This document shows positions 6,288 to 15,123 of a stretch of 15,513 nt of DNA, in pieces. This DNA comes from JBCBJX01 sp038522735 (GTDB taxonomy: Bacteria; Pseudomonadota; Alphaproteobacteria; Caulobacterales; Parvularculaceae), in NCBI GenBank assembly GCA_038522735.1, contig JBCBJX010000079.1:1-15513 (forward strand), in the 5' to 3' direction. The translations under genes and the position numbers were made by a program. Under the pieces are notes generated by a model. That model made no database searches. It was given only the letters and a program-made list of their open reading frames with translations, and was not told where the DNA came from. The stretch's first letter is position 1; every line of letters begins with the position of its first letter.

Positions 6288-6626
6288 CTAAGCCGCCTTC
6301 GTCACGCCGTTTGAGGAAATCCACGCATCAAGGGCGCCTTTCGGGTGCGCGCCGACCTGCGTTGCTTTCAGCTCTCCGCCTACGAACAGCATAAGCGTCG
6401 GGATGGAGCGGACGCCGTAGCGCATGCCCGTCTCCGGGTCTTCATCCATGTTGATTTTCGCGATCGTCAGCGCGTCGCCGTATTCGGCGGCGATGTCGTC
6501 GAGGATGGGCGCGACCTGCTTGCATGGCCCGCACCATTCCGCCCAGAAATCAACAAGGACCGGTTTCCCGGCGTTCAGAACGTCCTGCTCGAACGATGCG
6601 TCCGTGACGGCGATGGTCCCGGCCAT
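6288..6626 (-). CDS. trxA: Thioredoxin 1
   Basis: A 112-residue cytoplasmic thioredoxin that reduces protein disulfides and is itself reduced by thioredoxin reductase. It has the standard active site WCGPCK with Cys32 and Cys35, the buried Asp26, and the cis-proline in SIPT (Pro76). The length is normal for the family. A strong ribosome binding site, AAGGAGG on the minus strand (6632-6638), lies five bases before the ATG. The gene follows addA after 86 bases that contain a possible terminator, so it may have its own transcript. I found no convincing promoter in that gap. The position next to addA is common in alphaproteobacteria. Confidence 0.97.
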   Translation of the reverse strand: MAGTIAVTDASFEQDVLNAGKPVLVDFWAEWCGPCKQVAPILDDIAAEYGDALTIAKINMDEDPETGMRYGVRSIPTLMLFVGGELKATQVGAHPKGALDAWISSNGVTKAA

Positions 6627-6644
6627 GGCGGCCTCCTTTTTCTA

Positions 6645-6671
6645 ATCAAACAAGAGGCGCTGGAGCGCGCC
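6645..6671 (-). terminator. Possible weak intrinsic terminator after addA
   Basis: Read on the minus strand, a five-base all-GC stem (GGCGC / GCGCC) with a six-base loop is followed by TCTTGTTT. It lies between the addA stop and the trxA ribosome binding site. The stem is short and the T-run is interrupted, so at most partial termination is expected. It could let trxA be expressed separately from addBA. Confidence 0.35.
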
Positions 6672-6712
6672 GTTCCGCTGTCAGGGCAAGCTATGGACGC
6701 CGCGCAAGGGCT

Positions 6713-9700
6713 TCAAGCGTTGAGTTCCGGCTCGTCGGCCCGCGTCGCGGGAGCGTGAACGTCGCCCAGCGCGGTGTTGAGAGATTCTATCAAGCCCGCT
6801 TCGGGTATCTCCATCAGCGACGGCCCGTACGTCCATAACAGAGCGGCCCGAACCGGCCGGCCGGGGAAGATTTTCTGCAACAGCGCGGCGTAGGCGGCGA
6901 GCTGGGCTTTATAGGCGTCCGGCGCATCCTCCCAGCGGGCCGGCGGCGGCCGGTTGGTCTTGTAATCGACGCAGAGGATCTCCGTTTCGGAGACGGCGAG
7001 GCGGTCGATCTGGCCGGAAACGAGCAGGTCTCCGTTTCCAAGGCGCCCGCTGATCGGCGCCTCGGCGAGGGAGCCGGGCGCGAACACCGCTGCGAAGCGA
7101 GCGTCGTCGAGAACCGCGAGCGCCTCGTCGCGCCAGCCGTCCCGCTCGGACTGCGGCGCGTCGGCGGCCTCGGCGGCGAGATAGCGGTCGGCGCGCGGGG
7201 CGCGCTCGGGCGGCGGGAGGCCGGGGAGATGCTCCAGCAGCGCATGGATCGCGAGGCCGCGCCTGCGCGGGTCCGTCGCGACCGGCGAGCGCGACGGTGC
7301 GTCGATCCGCAGATCCGCATCCGGCAGCTCGTCCGCGCCGAGCGCCGAGGGGGAGAGGGCGAACGCTTGCAGCTCCGCGGGCGCCGGTGTGTCGAGCCAG
7401 TCGGGCGCTGGCGGCGCTGGCGTAGGCGCGTCCTCAGGCTGCGCCTTCACGGCCGCCGTCTGCTCCGCCTCAAGACGATAGAGAACGCCGTCCTCGTCGT
7501 CCTGAGCGGTCGCCAGGCCCCGATCGACCAGCCGACGAAAAGCGCGTGTCGCGAGGCCGTGCCAGGTCCGCCGGTTCACGTCCGGCTGATCGGCAGTGTC
7601 TTTTCGCTGTCCTTCCGTTCCGCAGATGTAAAGCCGCTCGCGGGCGCGGGTCGCGGCCACATAGAGGAGGCGTCGCCGCTCTTCCATTTGCCTGCGGAGG
7701 GCGTCGTCGCGCGCGGCCTCGAGCGCCTGCGGACGCGGCGTCTCGCCTGCATCGACGACGAGGGCGCCGGCGAGACGCCGCGGCGTGGCGCCCGGCGTTT
7801 CCGGGGCGCCCAGCAAAGCGTAGGGCGCGTCGGATTTAGGCGGCTGCGGCGCGTCGTTGGCGTCCGCCAGGAAGACGACTTCCGCCTCGAGACCCTTCGC
7901 GCCGTGCACGGTCATGACGCGGACGCCGCCGCCGCCTTCGTCGAGCTCGCGCTTCACCTCGCCGCCGCGACCACGGAGCCAGCGGAGGAAACCTTCAAGG
8001 CTCGGACCCGGCTCCGCCTCGTAGTCGAGAGCGAGGCGCAGGAGGCTAGCGACCGGCTCCTCCCATTCCGTACCCAGACGCTTAGAAAGCAGCGTCCGGC
8101 CCGTCGGCGTTCCGCTGTCGAGGGCGTGGCTGAAGAAGTCGAACGGGCTGAGCCGGTTCGCGCCGGCGGAGAGGGCGAAGAGGCGGTCCGCGATCGTCCC
8201 CAACTTGGGATCGCCAGCCGCTTTCTCGCGGACGATGCGGTGCAGGGGCCCGTCCCGTCCGTGGGCGATCTCAAAGAGAGCCTGCTCCGACACGCCGCCG
8301 AACGGGCTCCTTAAAAGCTCCGCAAGGGAAAGATCGTCGCTGCGCTGCAACGCCCAGCGGGCGAGGGCGAGAAGGTCCTGCACGCCCGCATCGTCGAGAA
8401 GGAGAATGCGGTCGGCGCCTTCGACGGGAACGCCCTTCTGCGCGAGCGCCCGGGAGACCGCATGAAAAACCGGGCCGCGGCGGGTCGCAAGGACCATAAT
8501 GTCGGACGCGCGCAGCGGCCGGTCGAGGGAGGCGAGACGCTCGCCGTTCTCCAGCCAGCCAGCGATTGTCGCGGCGATTTTTTCAGCGAGGATCGCATTC
8601 GGGTCGCCGCGGGCTTCGGCGTCCACCGGCGCGTGCCAGGGCTTTTCTTCCGGCGCATCCGGTTTTTTGACCAGCGGCCAGAACTCGACCCGCCCGGCGC
8701 CGCCGACGCGCGCGGAGACGTGGCTGGAGGTTCTCTCCCCAAGGCCGCTCGCCGCCTCCTCCTCCGCGAAAAGCTCGTCCGCAAACTGCAGGATGGGGGG
8801 CGTCGTGCGGAAAGAAACCTCCATGAACGGCGCCTCTAACGCAACCTCCGCCGTCTCCGCGCGGGCGTGGTAGTCGCTGAGTTTTTCGTCGAACAGACCG
8901 GCGTCGGCGCCCTGGAAGGAGTAGATCGACTGTTTCTGGTCGCCGACGACGAAAACCGTCCGATGGCGCTCCTGATCCTCCGCTGCGCCGAGCCCGGCGA
9001 AAAACTCTGCGGCGATCCCATCGAGCACGGACCATTGCGCGGGGCTCGTATCCTGCGCCTCGTCGAGGAGGACGTGGTCGAGGCCCTGATCCAGCTTATA
9101 GCGCGCCCACGCCGCCCGCTCGCCTTCGAAGACGGTCTTCGCCTTGAGGACGAGGTCGTCGTAATCGACGAGCGAGCGCCGCGCTTTCGCGTTGCGGTAG
9201 CGCTCGCGGACGGCGGCCCCGAGAACATGCAGGTCAGATGTCAGCCGAAAGCTCGCCAGCGCCGAAAGGCGATCGCAATACTGATTGAAGCGAGCCTGCT
9301 GGCCCAGAAGCCAACCCTCCGCCTCCGGAAAAGCGTTCTTTACATCTTTCGTCGGCAACTTGCCGAGGCTGCGCTGTTTCCCGCGGTCCGTCAGGAACGC
9401 GTCCCGCATCGCGTCGATGAACGCTTCGGTCGTGACTGCGCGCTCGGCTTGGCGCAGTGCGGTCGCCATGTCTCCATCAGTTTTTTTTCCGGTCTCAAGC
9501 GCGCCGATCAGGGCGGCGAGCCGAGGTACGTCCGTCGCCGCCTTGTAGTCTTCGCTGAGACTTTTCTCGGTCGCATCCGGATCAACGTCGAGCCGTCGGG
9601 CGATATCCTCTAAATACGGATTGAGCCCGCCGAGCTGCGCGGTCTGCTCCTCAACCGCGGGCCCGGCGCGGACGACGGCGCCGACAAGGCTCTGAAGGCT

Positions 9701-10279
9701 CTGGTGGTCCCTTAAGGCGGCGAGGCGCTCGAACGCCTCTCGAGGAGCCTCCCCCGCTTGTCCGCGGGCGACGTCGTCAAGCGCGGCGTCCTGAAGCGCA
9801 GCCGCGTCCTCGTCGGAGGCGACGTCGAAGCCCGGGGCGAGGCCCGCCTCTATGGGAAAGCGCCGAAGGATGGACTCCGAAAAAGCGTGCAGGGTCTGGA
9901 TTTTAAGGCCGCCGGGCGTCTCCAGAGCGCGAGCGAACAGGCGGCGCGCTTCGTTGAGGCGCTCAGCGTCCGGCGCCGTCGTTCGCCCGTCGAGGGCCAT
10001 GATGGCCGCGCTGAGGCCCGCATCGTCCTTCAGCGCCCATGCGCCGAGCACCGCGAAGAGCCGCTGCTCCATCTCCGCCGCGGCGGCTTTGGTGAACGTG
10101 ACGCAGAGGACGGACCCGGGGTCGGCGCCGGCGAGCAGAAGGCGGACGACCCGGTCTATCAGCACCCGCGTCTTGCCGGAGCCCGCGTTCGCCGCCGTCC
10201 AGGCGTTGACGGCGGGGTTCGCGGCGGAGCGCTGGGCGGCGGTCGCGGCGTCGATGGGATCAGTGGCGGGCCCGCTCAT
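6713..10279 (-). CDS. addA: Double-strand break repair helicase-nuclease AddA
   Basis: About 1188 residues; the AddA subunit of the AddAB helicase-nuclease, which resects DNA ends for RecA-dependent recombination (the role of RecBCD in E. coli). UvrD/Rep-type superfamily 1 motifs occur in order: Gln16 of the Q motif, Walker A AANAGSGKT at 29-37, LLDEAQDTS near 405, GDQKQSIYSFQGAD, the motif V-like MTVHGAKGLEAE near 790, and the motif VI-like LLYVAATRARERLY. A C-terminal RecB-type nuclease carries GLAIHALLEH and VDYKTNRPP near 1104. I chose the ATG at 10279 over an upstream start at 10312. It overlaps the addB stop as ATGA and has GGAGG seven bases before it, and the extra residues are low-complexity Arg/Gly. 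An A8 run in codons 264-267 is unusual for such a GC-rich gene. Confidence 0.96.
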   Translation of the reverse strand: MSGPATDPIDAATAAQRSAANPAVNAWTAANAGSGKTRVLIDRVVRLLLAGADPGSVLCVTFTKAAAAEMEQRLFAVLGAWALKDDAGLSAAIMALDGRTTAPDAERLNEARRLFARALETPGGLKIQTLHAFSESILRRFPIEAGLAPGFDVASDEDAAALQDAALDDVARGQAGEAPREAFERLAALRDHQSLQSLVGAVVRAGPAVEEQTAQLGGLNPYLEDIARRLDVDPDATEKSLSEDYKAATDVPRLAALIGALETGKKTDGDMATALRQAERAVTTEAFIDAMRDAFLTDRGKQRSLGKLPTKDVKNAFPEAEGWLLGQQARFNQYCDRLSALASFRLTSDLHVLGAAVRERYRNAKARRSLVDYDDLVLKAKTVFEGERAAWARYKLDQGLDHVLLDEAQDTSPAQWSVLDGIAAEFFAGLGAAEDQERHRTVFVVGDQKQSIYSFQGADAGLFDEKLSDYHARAETAEVALEAPFMEVSFRTTPPILQFADELFAEEEAASGLGERTSSHVSARVGGAGRVEFWPLVKKPDAPEEKPWHAPVDAEARGDPNAILAEKIAATIAGWLENGERLASLDRPLRASDIMVLATRRGPVFHAVSRALAQKGVPVEGADRILLLDDAGVQDLLALARWALQRSDDLSLAELLRSPFGGVSEQALFEIAHGRDGPLHRIVREKAAGDPKLGTIADRLFALSAGANRLSPFDFFSHALDSGTPTGRTLLSKRLGTEWEEPVASLLRLALDYEAEPGPSLEGFLRWLRGRGGEVKRELDEGGGGVRVMTVHGAKGLEAEVVFLADANDAPQPPKSDAPYALLGAPETPGATPRRLAGALVVDAGETPRPQALEAARDDALRRQMEERRRLLYVAATRARERLYICGTEGQRKDTADQPDVNRRTWHGLATRAFRRLVDRGLATAQDDEDGVLYRLEAEQTAAVKAQPEDAPTPAPPAPDWLDTPAPAELQAFALSPSALGADELPDADLRIDAPSRSPVATDPRRRGLAIHALLEHLPGLPPPERAPRADRYLAAEAADAPQSERDGWRDEALAVLDDARFAAVFAPGSLAEAPISGRLGNGDLLVSGQIDRLAVSETEILCVDYKTNRPPPARWEDAPDAYKAQLAAYAALLQKIFPGRPVRAALLWTYGPSLMEIPEAGLIESLNTALGDVHAPATRADEPELNA
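9481..9488 (-). repeat. addA: A8 homopolymer in addA (possible slippage site)
   Basis: The coding strand reads GGA AAA AAA ACT across residues 264-267, which places a perfect A AAA AAA slippery heptamer in frame. After a -1 shift the next codons are AAC and then TGA, giving a product of about 267 residues that keeps only the first helicase motifs. I saw no obvious stimulatory hairpin, but did not compute folding. Confidence 0.5.
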
Positions 10280-13278
10280 TCGCCGCCCTCCTCCTCGCCG
10301 GCGCGGGCCCATTCGGCGCGGCGCGCAAGCTGATCGTAATCGCCTGCGTGCTTCTGCGAAAACGCCCGCGGCTGGGAGAGATAAGGCGTCTGCGGATCGT
10401 CGAAGGCGGCCAGAATCTCCGGCAGGCCGCGACGCGCCGCCTCCATGACATCGTCGAGCGTCTTCCCGACGTAGAGCTTAAAGTCGGCGCCCGCCTTGCC
10501 CGAGAGGGCGATAAAGCCGAGGCCGGCGACGCGGACGTTTTGAAACGCCGCGTAGCCGCCCGCTTCAAGGATCAAGGCTTCCGCCGGCAACTGCGGCGCA
10601 AGACCCGCCGCCATCTGTTTGTGCGTGTCCGGCGCGCCGGTCTTGTAGTCCCAGATGAGGGCCCGCCCGTCCGCGTCGCGATCGATTCGATCCGCCTTCG
10701 CAGTAATCGTCAGCGGTCCGCCGGGCAGATCCGTCGCCGTCCAGCGCCCTTCATCCTCCAGCGCTGCAACAGCCCCAGTGCGGAGTCCGTCGTCGACGCG
10801 CGCGAGCGCTTCGAGGGAGCGTCGGAGGCGCGGCCGCCACCGATTGCGGACGGTTTCCGGCACGGCCTCGGCCTGCATCGCCCGTTCCAGATCGTCGAAG
10901 AGGCGCTCCGGCTCGAACGCTTCACCCTCGAGCAGGCGTGCGGCGAAGATCTCCAGCGCCTTGTGAGCGACCGTCCCGCGCAGCCGCGCGTCGATATTGT
11001 CGTCGAGGGCGTCTAGCTTCCGGAGGCGGAGGATTTTCTTTGCGTAGACCGCGTAAGGATCGCGGGCGAGGGCTTTCAGATCGCTTGCAGAGAGCGTGCG
11101 CGGCCGCGCGGCGAGGGGTGGTCGCGGCTGCGGCGCGGCGGCCGGGCGAGGCCGGTCGATTTGATCAAGGTCGGCGGCCCACGCGCTTTGCGGCTGGGGG
11201 GCGACGGCTTCGGCGGCGACGGTTTTCAGGGCGTCGCCCGTCAAGATATTCAAAAGACGGACGATGAAGCGGGAAGGACGCGCTGGGGCGCCGCCGGCGC
11301 GCTTCGCCCAGACAAGGCGCGTTTCGGGCGCGCTGGCGAGCTGCTGGAAATCATGCGCCGCGAGGCCGATGCGGCGCTCCGGCGACGGCAGGCCGATGGC
11401 GGCGCGCATCGTCCGCGACAGGAACGGGTCCTCCTCCGCCGCCTTCGGCCACCCGCCTTCGACGAGCCCTGCGAGAATGACGAGATCGGCGCTTTGAAGA
11501 CGTGCTTCGAGCGGCCCGAGGATCAGCGCCCGCGGATGGTCGCCCGACCGTGGACGGATGGAGACGCCGGAGAGAAGACGCCGGAAGAACGCGCCGTATT
11601 CCGGCGCCGACAGCGCGCCGAAACCGGCGAGACTGTTCCGGAGGTCGGCGAGCGCTTCGGCGAGGGCGCCGCCGCCATGGGCGGACCAGAGCCGCGTCTC
11701 GCCCGCATCGCGGTCGCCGGCGGCGATCGCCTCGCAAAAGGCGAGATGCGCTGCGACCCGGTCCTCCGCATTCTGTGCAGTCTCAAAGCCGCTTGCGGCG
11801 AGCGCCGCCCGCATCGCCGCGACGACGCCGCTCGCCGCCTCGTCTTTTGCGGCGCGTTCGAGCGTCGCGTCCGCGCTCTCTTCCCGCCGGGGGCCGCGCA
11901 GCGCACGATCGATCTGCGAAGCGGCGCGTGCTGCGTCCTCAGGCGAGAGACCGAAGCGGGCGAGCGGGTGCCGGCAAAGCGCCGCGAGCGCAACCGGGTC
12001 GGTGGGGTTCGCGAGATACGCGGCGGCGCGCTCCAGAAATGCGCCGGCGGTGGAGCGGTGCGCCTCGCGACCGGCGCTGTCGTCGATGGCGATATCCCAG
12101 CGCCGGAGGGTCGACGCGATCCGTCTTGCGAGCTCGCGATCAGGCGTTACGACGAGGACGGAGCGCCCCGGCGTCTCAAGGGCCTCCCGGACGAGAACGG
12201 CGACCGTCGCCGCTTCATGGGTTTCGTCTTCCGTCGCGACGAGGCGGAGGCCCTGCACGGCGAGGCCCGCATGCGGCGCGAGGGCGTCGGCGGCGTCGCG
12301 GAGGGTCTCGGTCGCGTCCGCCGGCCGGAGGGCGGCTCCCATCAGGGCGCGCCGCGGCGTGAGGTCGTCTGCAGACGGGGACCCCGGCCAGCGGCGGACC
12401 GCGGCGCGGTCGCACATGTCGTCTTGAGCAAGGAGAGCTTTGAGGCCGCCCTGCGGGTGGCGCTCGTCGACGAGGCGCCAGCCGTGCTCGTCAAGACCCT
12501 GATCAAGCCCGGGCAGCACGACGCAGCCGGTCGGCGCTTGAGCGACGGCGGCGAGAAGCGCCGCGACTGCCGGCATCGACCCGGTGGATCCCGCTGCGAT
12601 AACCGGCCGGTCTGGCGGCGTAGCTCGGAGGCGTTCCGCATAAGCCTCGACGGCCAGACGACGCCTCTCGGCGGGATCGATCAGCCCACGCTCCTTCAGA
12701 TGCGCCGGCCATGCTTCTGCGGCGATTTCCAGAAACGCGGCGGCGTCGCGCCAGTGTTCAGCGAGGTTGTCGGGCGCGAGCTCGGCGAGACGCGTAAGGT
12801 CGGCGTCCTCCGTCGTGACGCTTTCGAAGAACGCTGAAAGGGCGTCGGCCCCGGCGAGGGCGCGGGTCCACGACGCGCCGCCCTCGGCCGCCGCCGCGTC
12901 TCGGGCGTAGACCAGCCGGGCGAGGGTGAGGCGGCGGTCCGCTGCAGTCGCGGCGGGCGGAAGATCGAGCCCGTCGAGGCCGGCTTCGAAGAGGAGGTCG
13001 TTATCGTCGAGATCGCCGAGGGCGCGCACGCGCGGCGCGAGCGTCGCCTCCGCGCCCGACGCCTCGCGGATCGCCTCGGCGAACGCGCGTGCGGCGCGAC
13101 GCGTCGGCAGGAGAACCTCCGCGCGCGCCAGATCCATCGGATCCGCGCCGAGGGCGTCTACGAGGCCGCGGGCGAGGTCCTTCAGAAACGGCCGGCCGGC
13201 GGGGATCGAGTAGACGTGCGGCGCCGCCCCGCTGAAGAGCGGCGCGTCAGTTGCGGCGGTCGTCCCGGAGTGCGGCAA
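10276..13278 (-). CDS. addB: Double-strand break repair protein AddB, alphaproteobacterial type
   Basis: About 1000 residues; partner of AddA. The N-terminus (VYSIPAGRPFLKDL, then LLPTRRAARAFAEAIRE) is the alphaproteobacterial AddB pattern. It shows no intact Walker A, so the helicase fold is probably inactive and may scan DNA. The C-terminal PD-(D/E)XK nuclease has LSASDLKALARDPYAVYA, GTVAHKALE and LIWDYKTGAPDT near residue 875. The end pattern DYDQLARRAEWA is typical for this subgroup. The cysteines that hold the 4Fe-4S cluster in Bacillus AddB are absent. The start is the least certain point: no ATG fits, TTG 13278 overlaps murU by 32 bases, and only a weak ribosome binding site is visible. 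The 3' end overlaps addA by four bases. Confidence 0.93.
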   Translation of the reverse strand: MPHSGTTAATDAPLFSGAAPHVYSIPAGRPFLKDLARGLVDALGADPMDLARAEVLLPTRRAARAFAEAIREASGAEATLAPRVRALGDLDDNDLLFEAGLDGLDLPPAATAADRRLTLARLVYARDAAAAEGGASWTRALAGADALSAFFESVTTEDADLTRLAELAPDNLAEHWRDAAAFLEIAAEAWPAHLKERGLIDPAERRRLAVEAYAERLRATPPDRPVIAAGSTGSMPAVAALLAAVAQAPTGCVVLPGLDQGLDEHGWRLVDERHPQGGLKALLAQDDMCDRAAVRRWPGSPSADDLTPRRALMGAALRPADATETLRDAADALAPHAGLAVQGLRLVATEDETHEAATVAVLVREALETPGRSVLVVTPDRELARRIASTLRRWDIAIDDSAGREAHRSTAGAFLERAAAYLANPTDPVALAALCRHPLARFGLSPEDAARAASQIDRALRGPRREESADATLERAAKDEAASGVVAAMRAALAASGFETAQNAEDRVAAHLAFCEAIAAGDRDAGETRLWSAHGGGALAEALADLRNSLAGFGALSAPEYGAFFRRLLSGVSIRPRSGDHPRALILGPLEARLQSADLVILAGLVEGGWPKAAEEDPFLSRTMRAAIGLPSPERRIGLAAHDFQQLASAPETRLVWAKRAGGAPARPSRFIVRLLNILTGDALKTVAAEAVAPQPQSAWAADLDQIDRPRPAAAPQPRPPLAARPRTLSASDLKALARDPYAVYAKKILRLRKLDALDDNIDARLRGTVAHKALEIFAARLLEGEAFEPERLFDDLERAMQAEAVPETVRNRWRPRLRRSLEALARVDDGLRTGAVAALEDEGRWTATDLPGGPLTITAKADRIDRDADGRALIWDYKTGAPDTHKQMAAGLAPQLPAEALILEAGGYAAFQNVRVAGLGFIALSGKAGADFKLYVGKTLDDVMEAARRGLPEILAAFDDPQTPYLSQPRAFSQKHAGDYDQLARRAEWARAGEEEGGE

Positions 13279-13984
13279 GGCGGGCTTCGGCGTCCTTCAG
13301 TCCGGCGGGGGAGCCGACATGCATCCACGCGCCCTCATGAACGATACCGAAGAGGCGCCCTCGCTCCAACGCCTTGTTCCAGAGAACGTTGGTGGAGAAG
13401 GGGCCGGCGGGCGCGCCGTCGAGGAGGCGGGTGTCGATGATCTGCACGCCGGTGAAGACGTAAGGCGCCGACGCCGCTTCGCCGCGCCGAACGAGGCGGT
13501 TCTTATCGTCGAGGTCAAAGTCGCCGGGGCCGTCGTATCCGGACGTTTCCTCGCGCCGCTGCAGAAGGAGGAGCGCGTCCATGCTGTCAGCGTCGAAGGC
13601 CGCTTTAAGTCTGGCGGCCGGCCGCTCCTCCGGCGTCGAGACGAACACCTGGTCTGTGTTGGTGCACAGGACCGGGCCGTCGCCCAGCAGCGGGCGGGCT
13701 TTCGCGAGGCCGCCGCCGGTCTCCATCAGCTCGTTCCGTTCGTCCGAGATGAGAATGTCGAGATCGGAGCGCGCCGCGACGTGGGCCTCGGTCATGTCGG
13801 CGAGGTAGTGGACGTTCACGACCGCCCGCCGGACGCCGCTGGCGGCGAGCTCGTCGAGGGCGTGATCGAGGAGAGCGCGGCCCGCGACTTCGATCAGCGG
13901 CTTCGGCCTATCCTCCGTCAGCGGACGCATGCGCGTGCCGAGACCCGCGGCGAGCACCATGGCCGTATCGACGGCGCCGCTCAC
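13247..13984 (-). CDS. murU: N-acetylmuramate alpha-1-phosphate uridylyltransferase
   Basis: A 245-residue sugar-phosphate nucleotidyltransferase. In cell-wall recycling, MurU converts MurNAc-alpha-1-phosphate and UTP to UDP-MurNAc, bypassing de novo synthesis by MurA. The glycosyltransferase-A nucleotide-binding signature AAGLGTRMRPLTEDRPKP lies at 12-29. A metal-site Asp occurs in NTDQVF near 108, and WMHVGSPAGL is near 222. The start is GTG at 13984: it overlaps the preceding stop as GTGA and has GGAGG (13991-13995) six bases before it. An ATG eight codons later is possible but has less support. Being next to the kinase is the main reason for choosing murU over other nucleotidyltransferases of the fold. 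Confidence 0.85.
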   Translation of the reverse strand: MSGAVDTAMVLAAGLGTRMRPLTEDRPKPLIEVAGRALLDHALDELAASGVRRAVVNVHYLADMTEAHVAARSDLDILISDERNELMETGGGLAKARPLLGDGPVLCTNTDQVFVSTPEERPAARLKAAFDADSMDALLLLQRREETSGYDGPGDFDLDDKNRLVRRGEAASAPYVFTGVQIIDTRLLDGAPAGPFSTNVLWNKALERGRLFGIVHEGAWMHVGSPAGLKDAEARLAALRDDRRN

Positions 13985-15123
13985 GGGGAGCCTCCGAACC
14001 GGTCGTAGCCTGCAGCGAGATGATCGTCGGTCCAGCGTTTCAAGTTCGCGAGCGCCGGGTGTCTCAGCTCGTCCGTGAACCGCGTCCAGACGCGGGGCAG
14101 GTAGTCGAGATACCGCGCCTTGCCGTCTCGTTTTTCGAGCCGCACGAAAATGCCGAGGATTTTCGCGTTCCGCTGGGCTGCGAGGGCGGCGTACGCGGCG
14201 CGGAAAGCCTCCTCGTCAAAGCCTGGCCGGGCCGCGCTTGCGGCGCAGTACTTCGTCAGCAGCGCCTCGGCGACGTCGCGGTCGACGTCGCGGCGGATGT
14301 CGTCGAGGAGGGAGGCGAGATCGTAAGCCGGGGAGCCGGAGACCGCGTCCTGAAAATCGAGAAGGCCGGCGCGGGCGGGGCCGTCGCGCTCGGGAAGCCA
14401 GATGAGATTATCCGCATGGTAATCGCGCAGTACAAGGACGTCTTCGCCGCGCGCCGCGTCGAACAGGGGCGACCAGAGGGCGGCGAACTCGGCGCGTTCG
14501 TCTGCGCCCGCCTCGCGTCCGGCGACGAAGGGGAAAAACCAGTCGAGGAGAAGCTCGGTCTCCGTCGCCATGGCGACATGGTCATAGGAGAGGAGCCGGC
14601 GCTCTGCGCCGCGGGCGGGCATGATCTCCGGCGCCGGAGCGTCGTGGAGGTGAACGAGGGCGTCGACCGCCGCGCCGTAGAAAGCGGCTTCGTCGCCGGC
14701 GCCGGCGCCGAGCGTCGGCCCGAAAAGGGCGTCGCCGAGGTCCTCGATGATCGCAAGTCCGTGTTCGGCGTCCGCCTCATGCACCTCAGGCGCGGAAAGC
14801 CCGAGGGCGCGCAGATGGTCTGCGACGGCGACGAAGGCGACGAGGTCGGGACCCGCAAGCCGTGCGAGGGCGTTGTAACCGAGGGCGCGTCGCGCCGCTT
14901 CGTCCGCATCAGGAGGGCACGCGGCGCTTTCGGCCCTTGGCGGCGCGTCCATGAGGACGGCGTCGCGATCCCCCGAGCGGACGCGCAGATAGCGGCGCGT
15001 GGAGGCGTCGCCGGCGAGGGGCCGCACGTCCGCGCCGCCCCAGCCCACGGCATTGAGAAAGTGCGAAATCTCCGCACCGCGCGCGCCGTTCAAAAGGGAA
15101 GCGCGTTCAGCCGCTCCGACCAT
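13981..15123 (-). CDS. amgK: N-acetylmuramate / N-acetylglucosamine anomeric kinase
   Basis: A 380-residue aminoglycoside-phosphotransferase-fold kinase. AmgK phosphorylates the anomeric hydroxyl of MurNAc (and GlcNAc), producing the substrate for MurU. Kinase features are clear: the catalytic-loop LRDYHADNLIW near 230-237, with Asp and Asn as catalytic base and metal ligand; the metal-binding LLDFQDAV near 254-258; and SPAYDLASLLDDIRRDV after it. The N-terminal GDASTRRYLRV is typical of the AmgK branch. I chose ATG 15123, with GGAGG at 15134-15138 ten bases before it. The frame stays open to 15225, but those residues are coded inside tsaE and look like shadow. It overlaps tsaE by 34 bases and murU by four. 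Confidence 0.88.
   Translation of the reverse strand: MVGAAERASLLNGARGAEISHFLNAVGWGGADVRPLAGDASTRRYLRVRSGDRDAVLMDAPPRAESAACPPDADEAARRALGYNALARLAGPDLVAFVAVADHLRALGLSAPEVHEADAEHGLAIIEDLGDALFGPTLGAGAGDEAAFYGAAVDALVHLHDAPAPEIMPARGAERRLLSYDHVAMATETELLLDWFFPFVAGREAGADERAEFAALWSPLFDAARGEDVLVLRDYHADNLIWLPERDGPARAGLLDFQDAVSGSPAYDLASLLDDIRRDVDRDVAEALLTKYCAASAARPGFDEEAFRAAYAALAAQRNAKILGIFVRLEKRDGKARYLDYLPRVWTRFTDELRHPALANLKRWTDDHLAAGYDRFGGSP

Noticed and set aside
6270..6300. Bidirectional terminator between folC and trxA
   Set aside because: Only six bases separate the stops and no GC-rich hairpin with a T-run spans the junction.
10280..10312. Longer addA start at 10312
   Set aside because: The extra 11 residues are Arg/Gly-rich; the ATG at 10279 has a better ribosome binding site and an ATGA overlap with addB.
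11161..12837. Plus-strand open frame of 558 codons across addB
   Set aside because: It lies fully antisense to a well-supported addB, is Arg/Gly-rich with no recognisable domain, and is the usual by-product of high-GC coding DNA.
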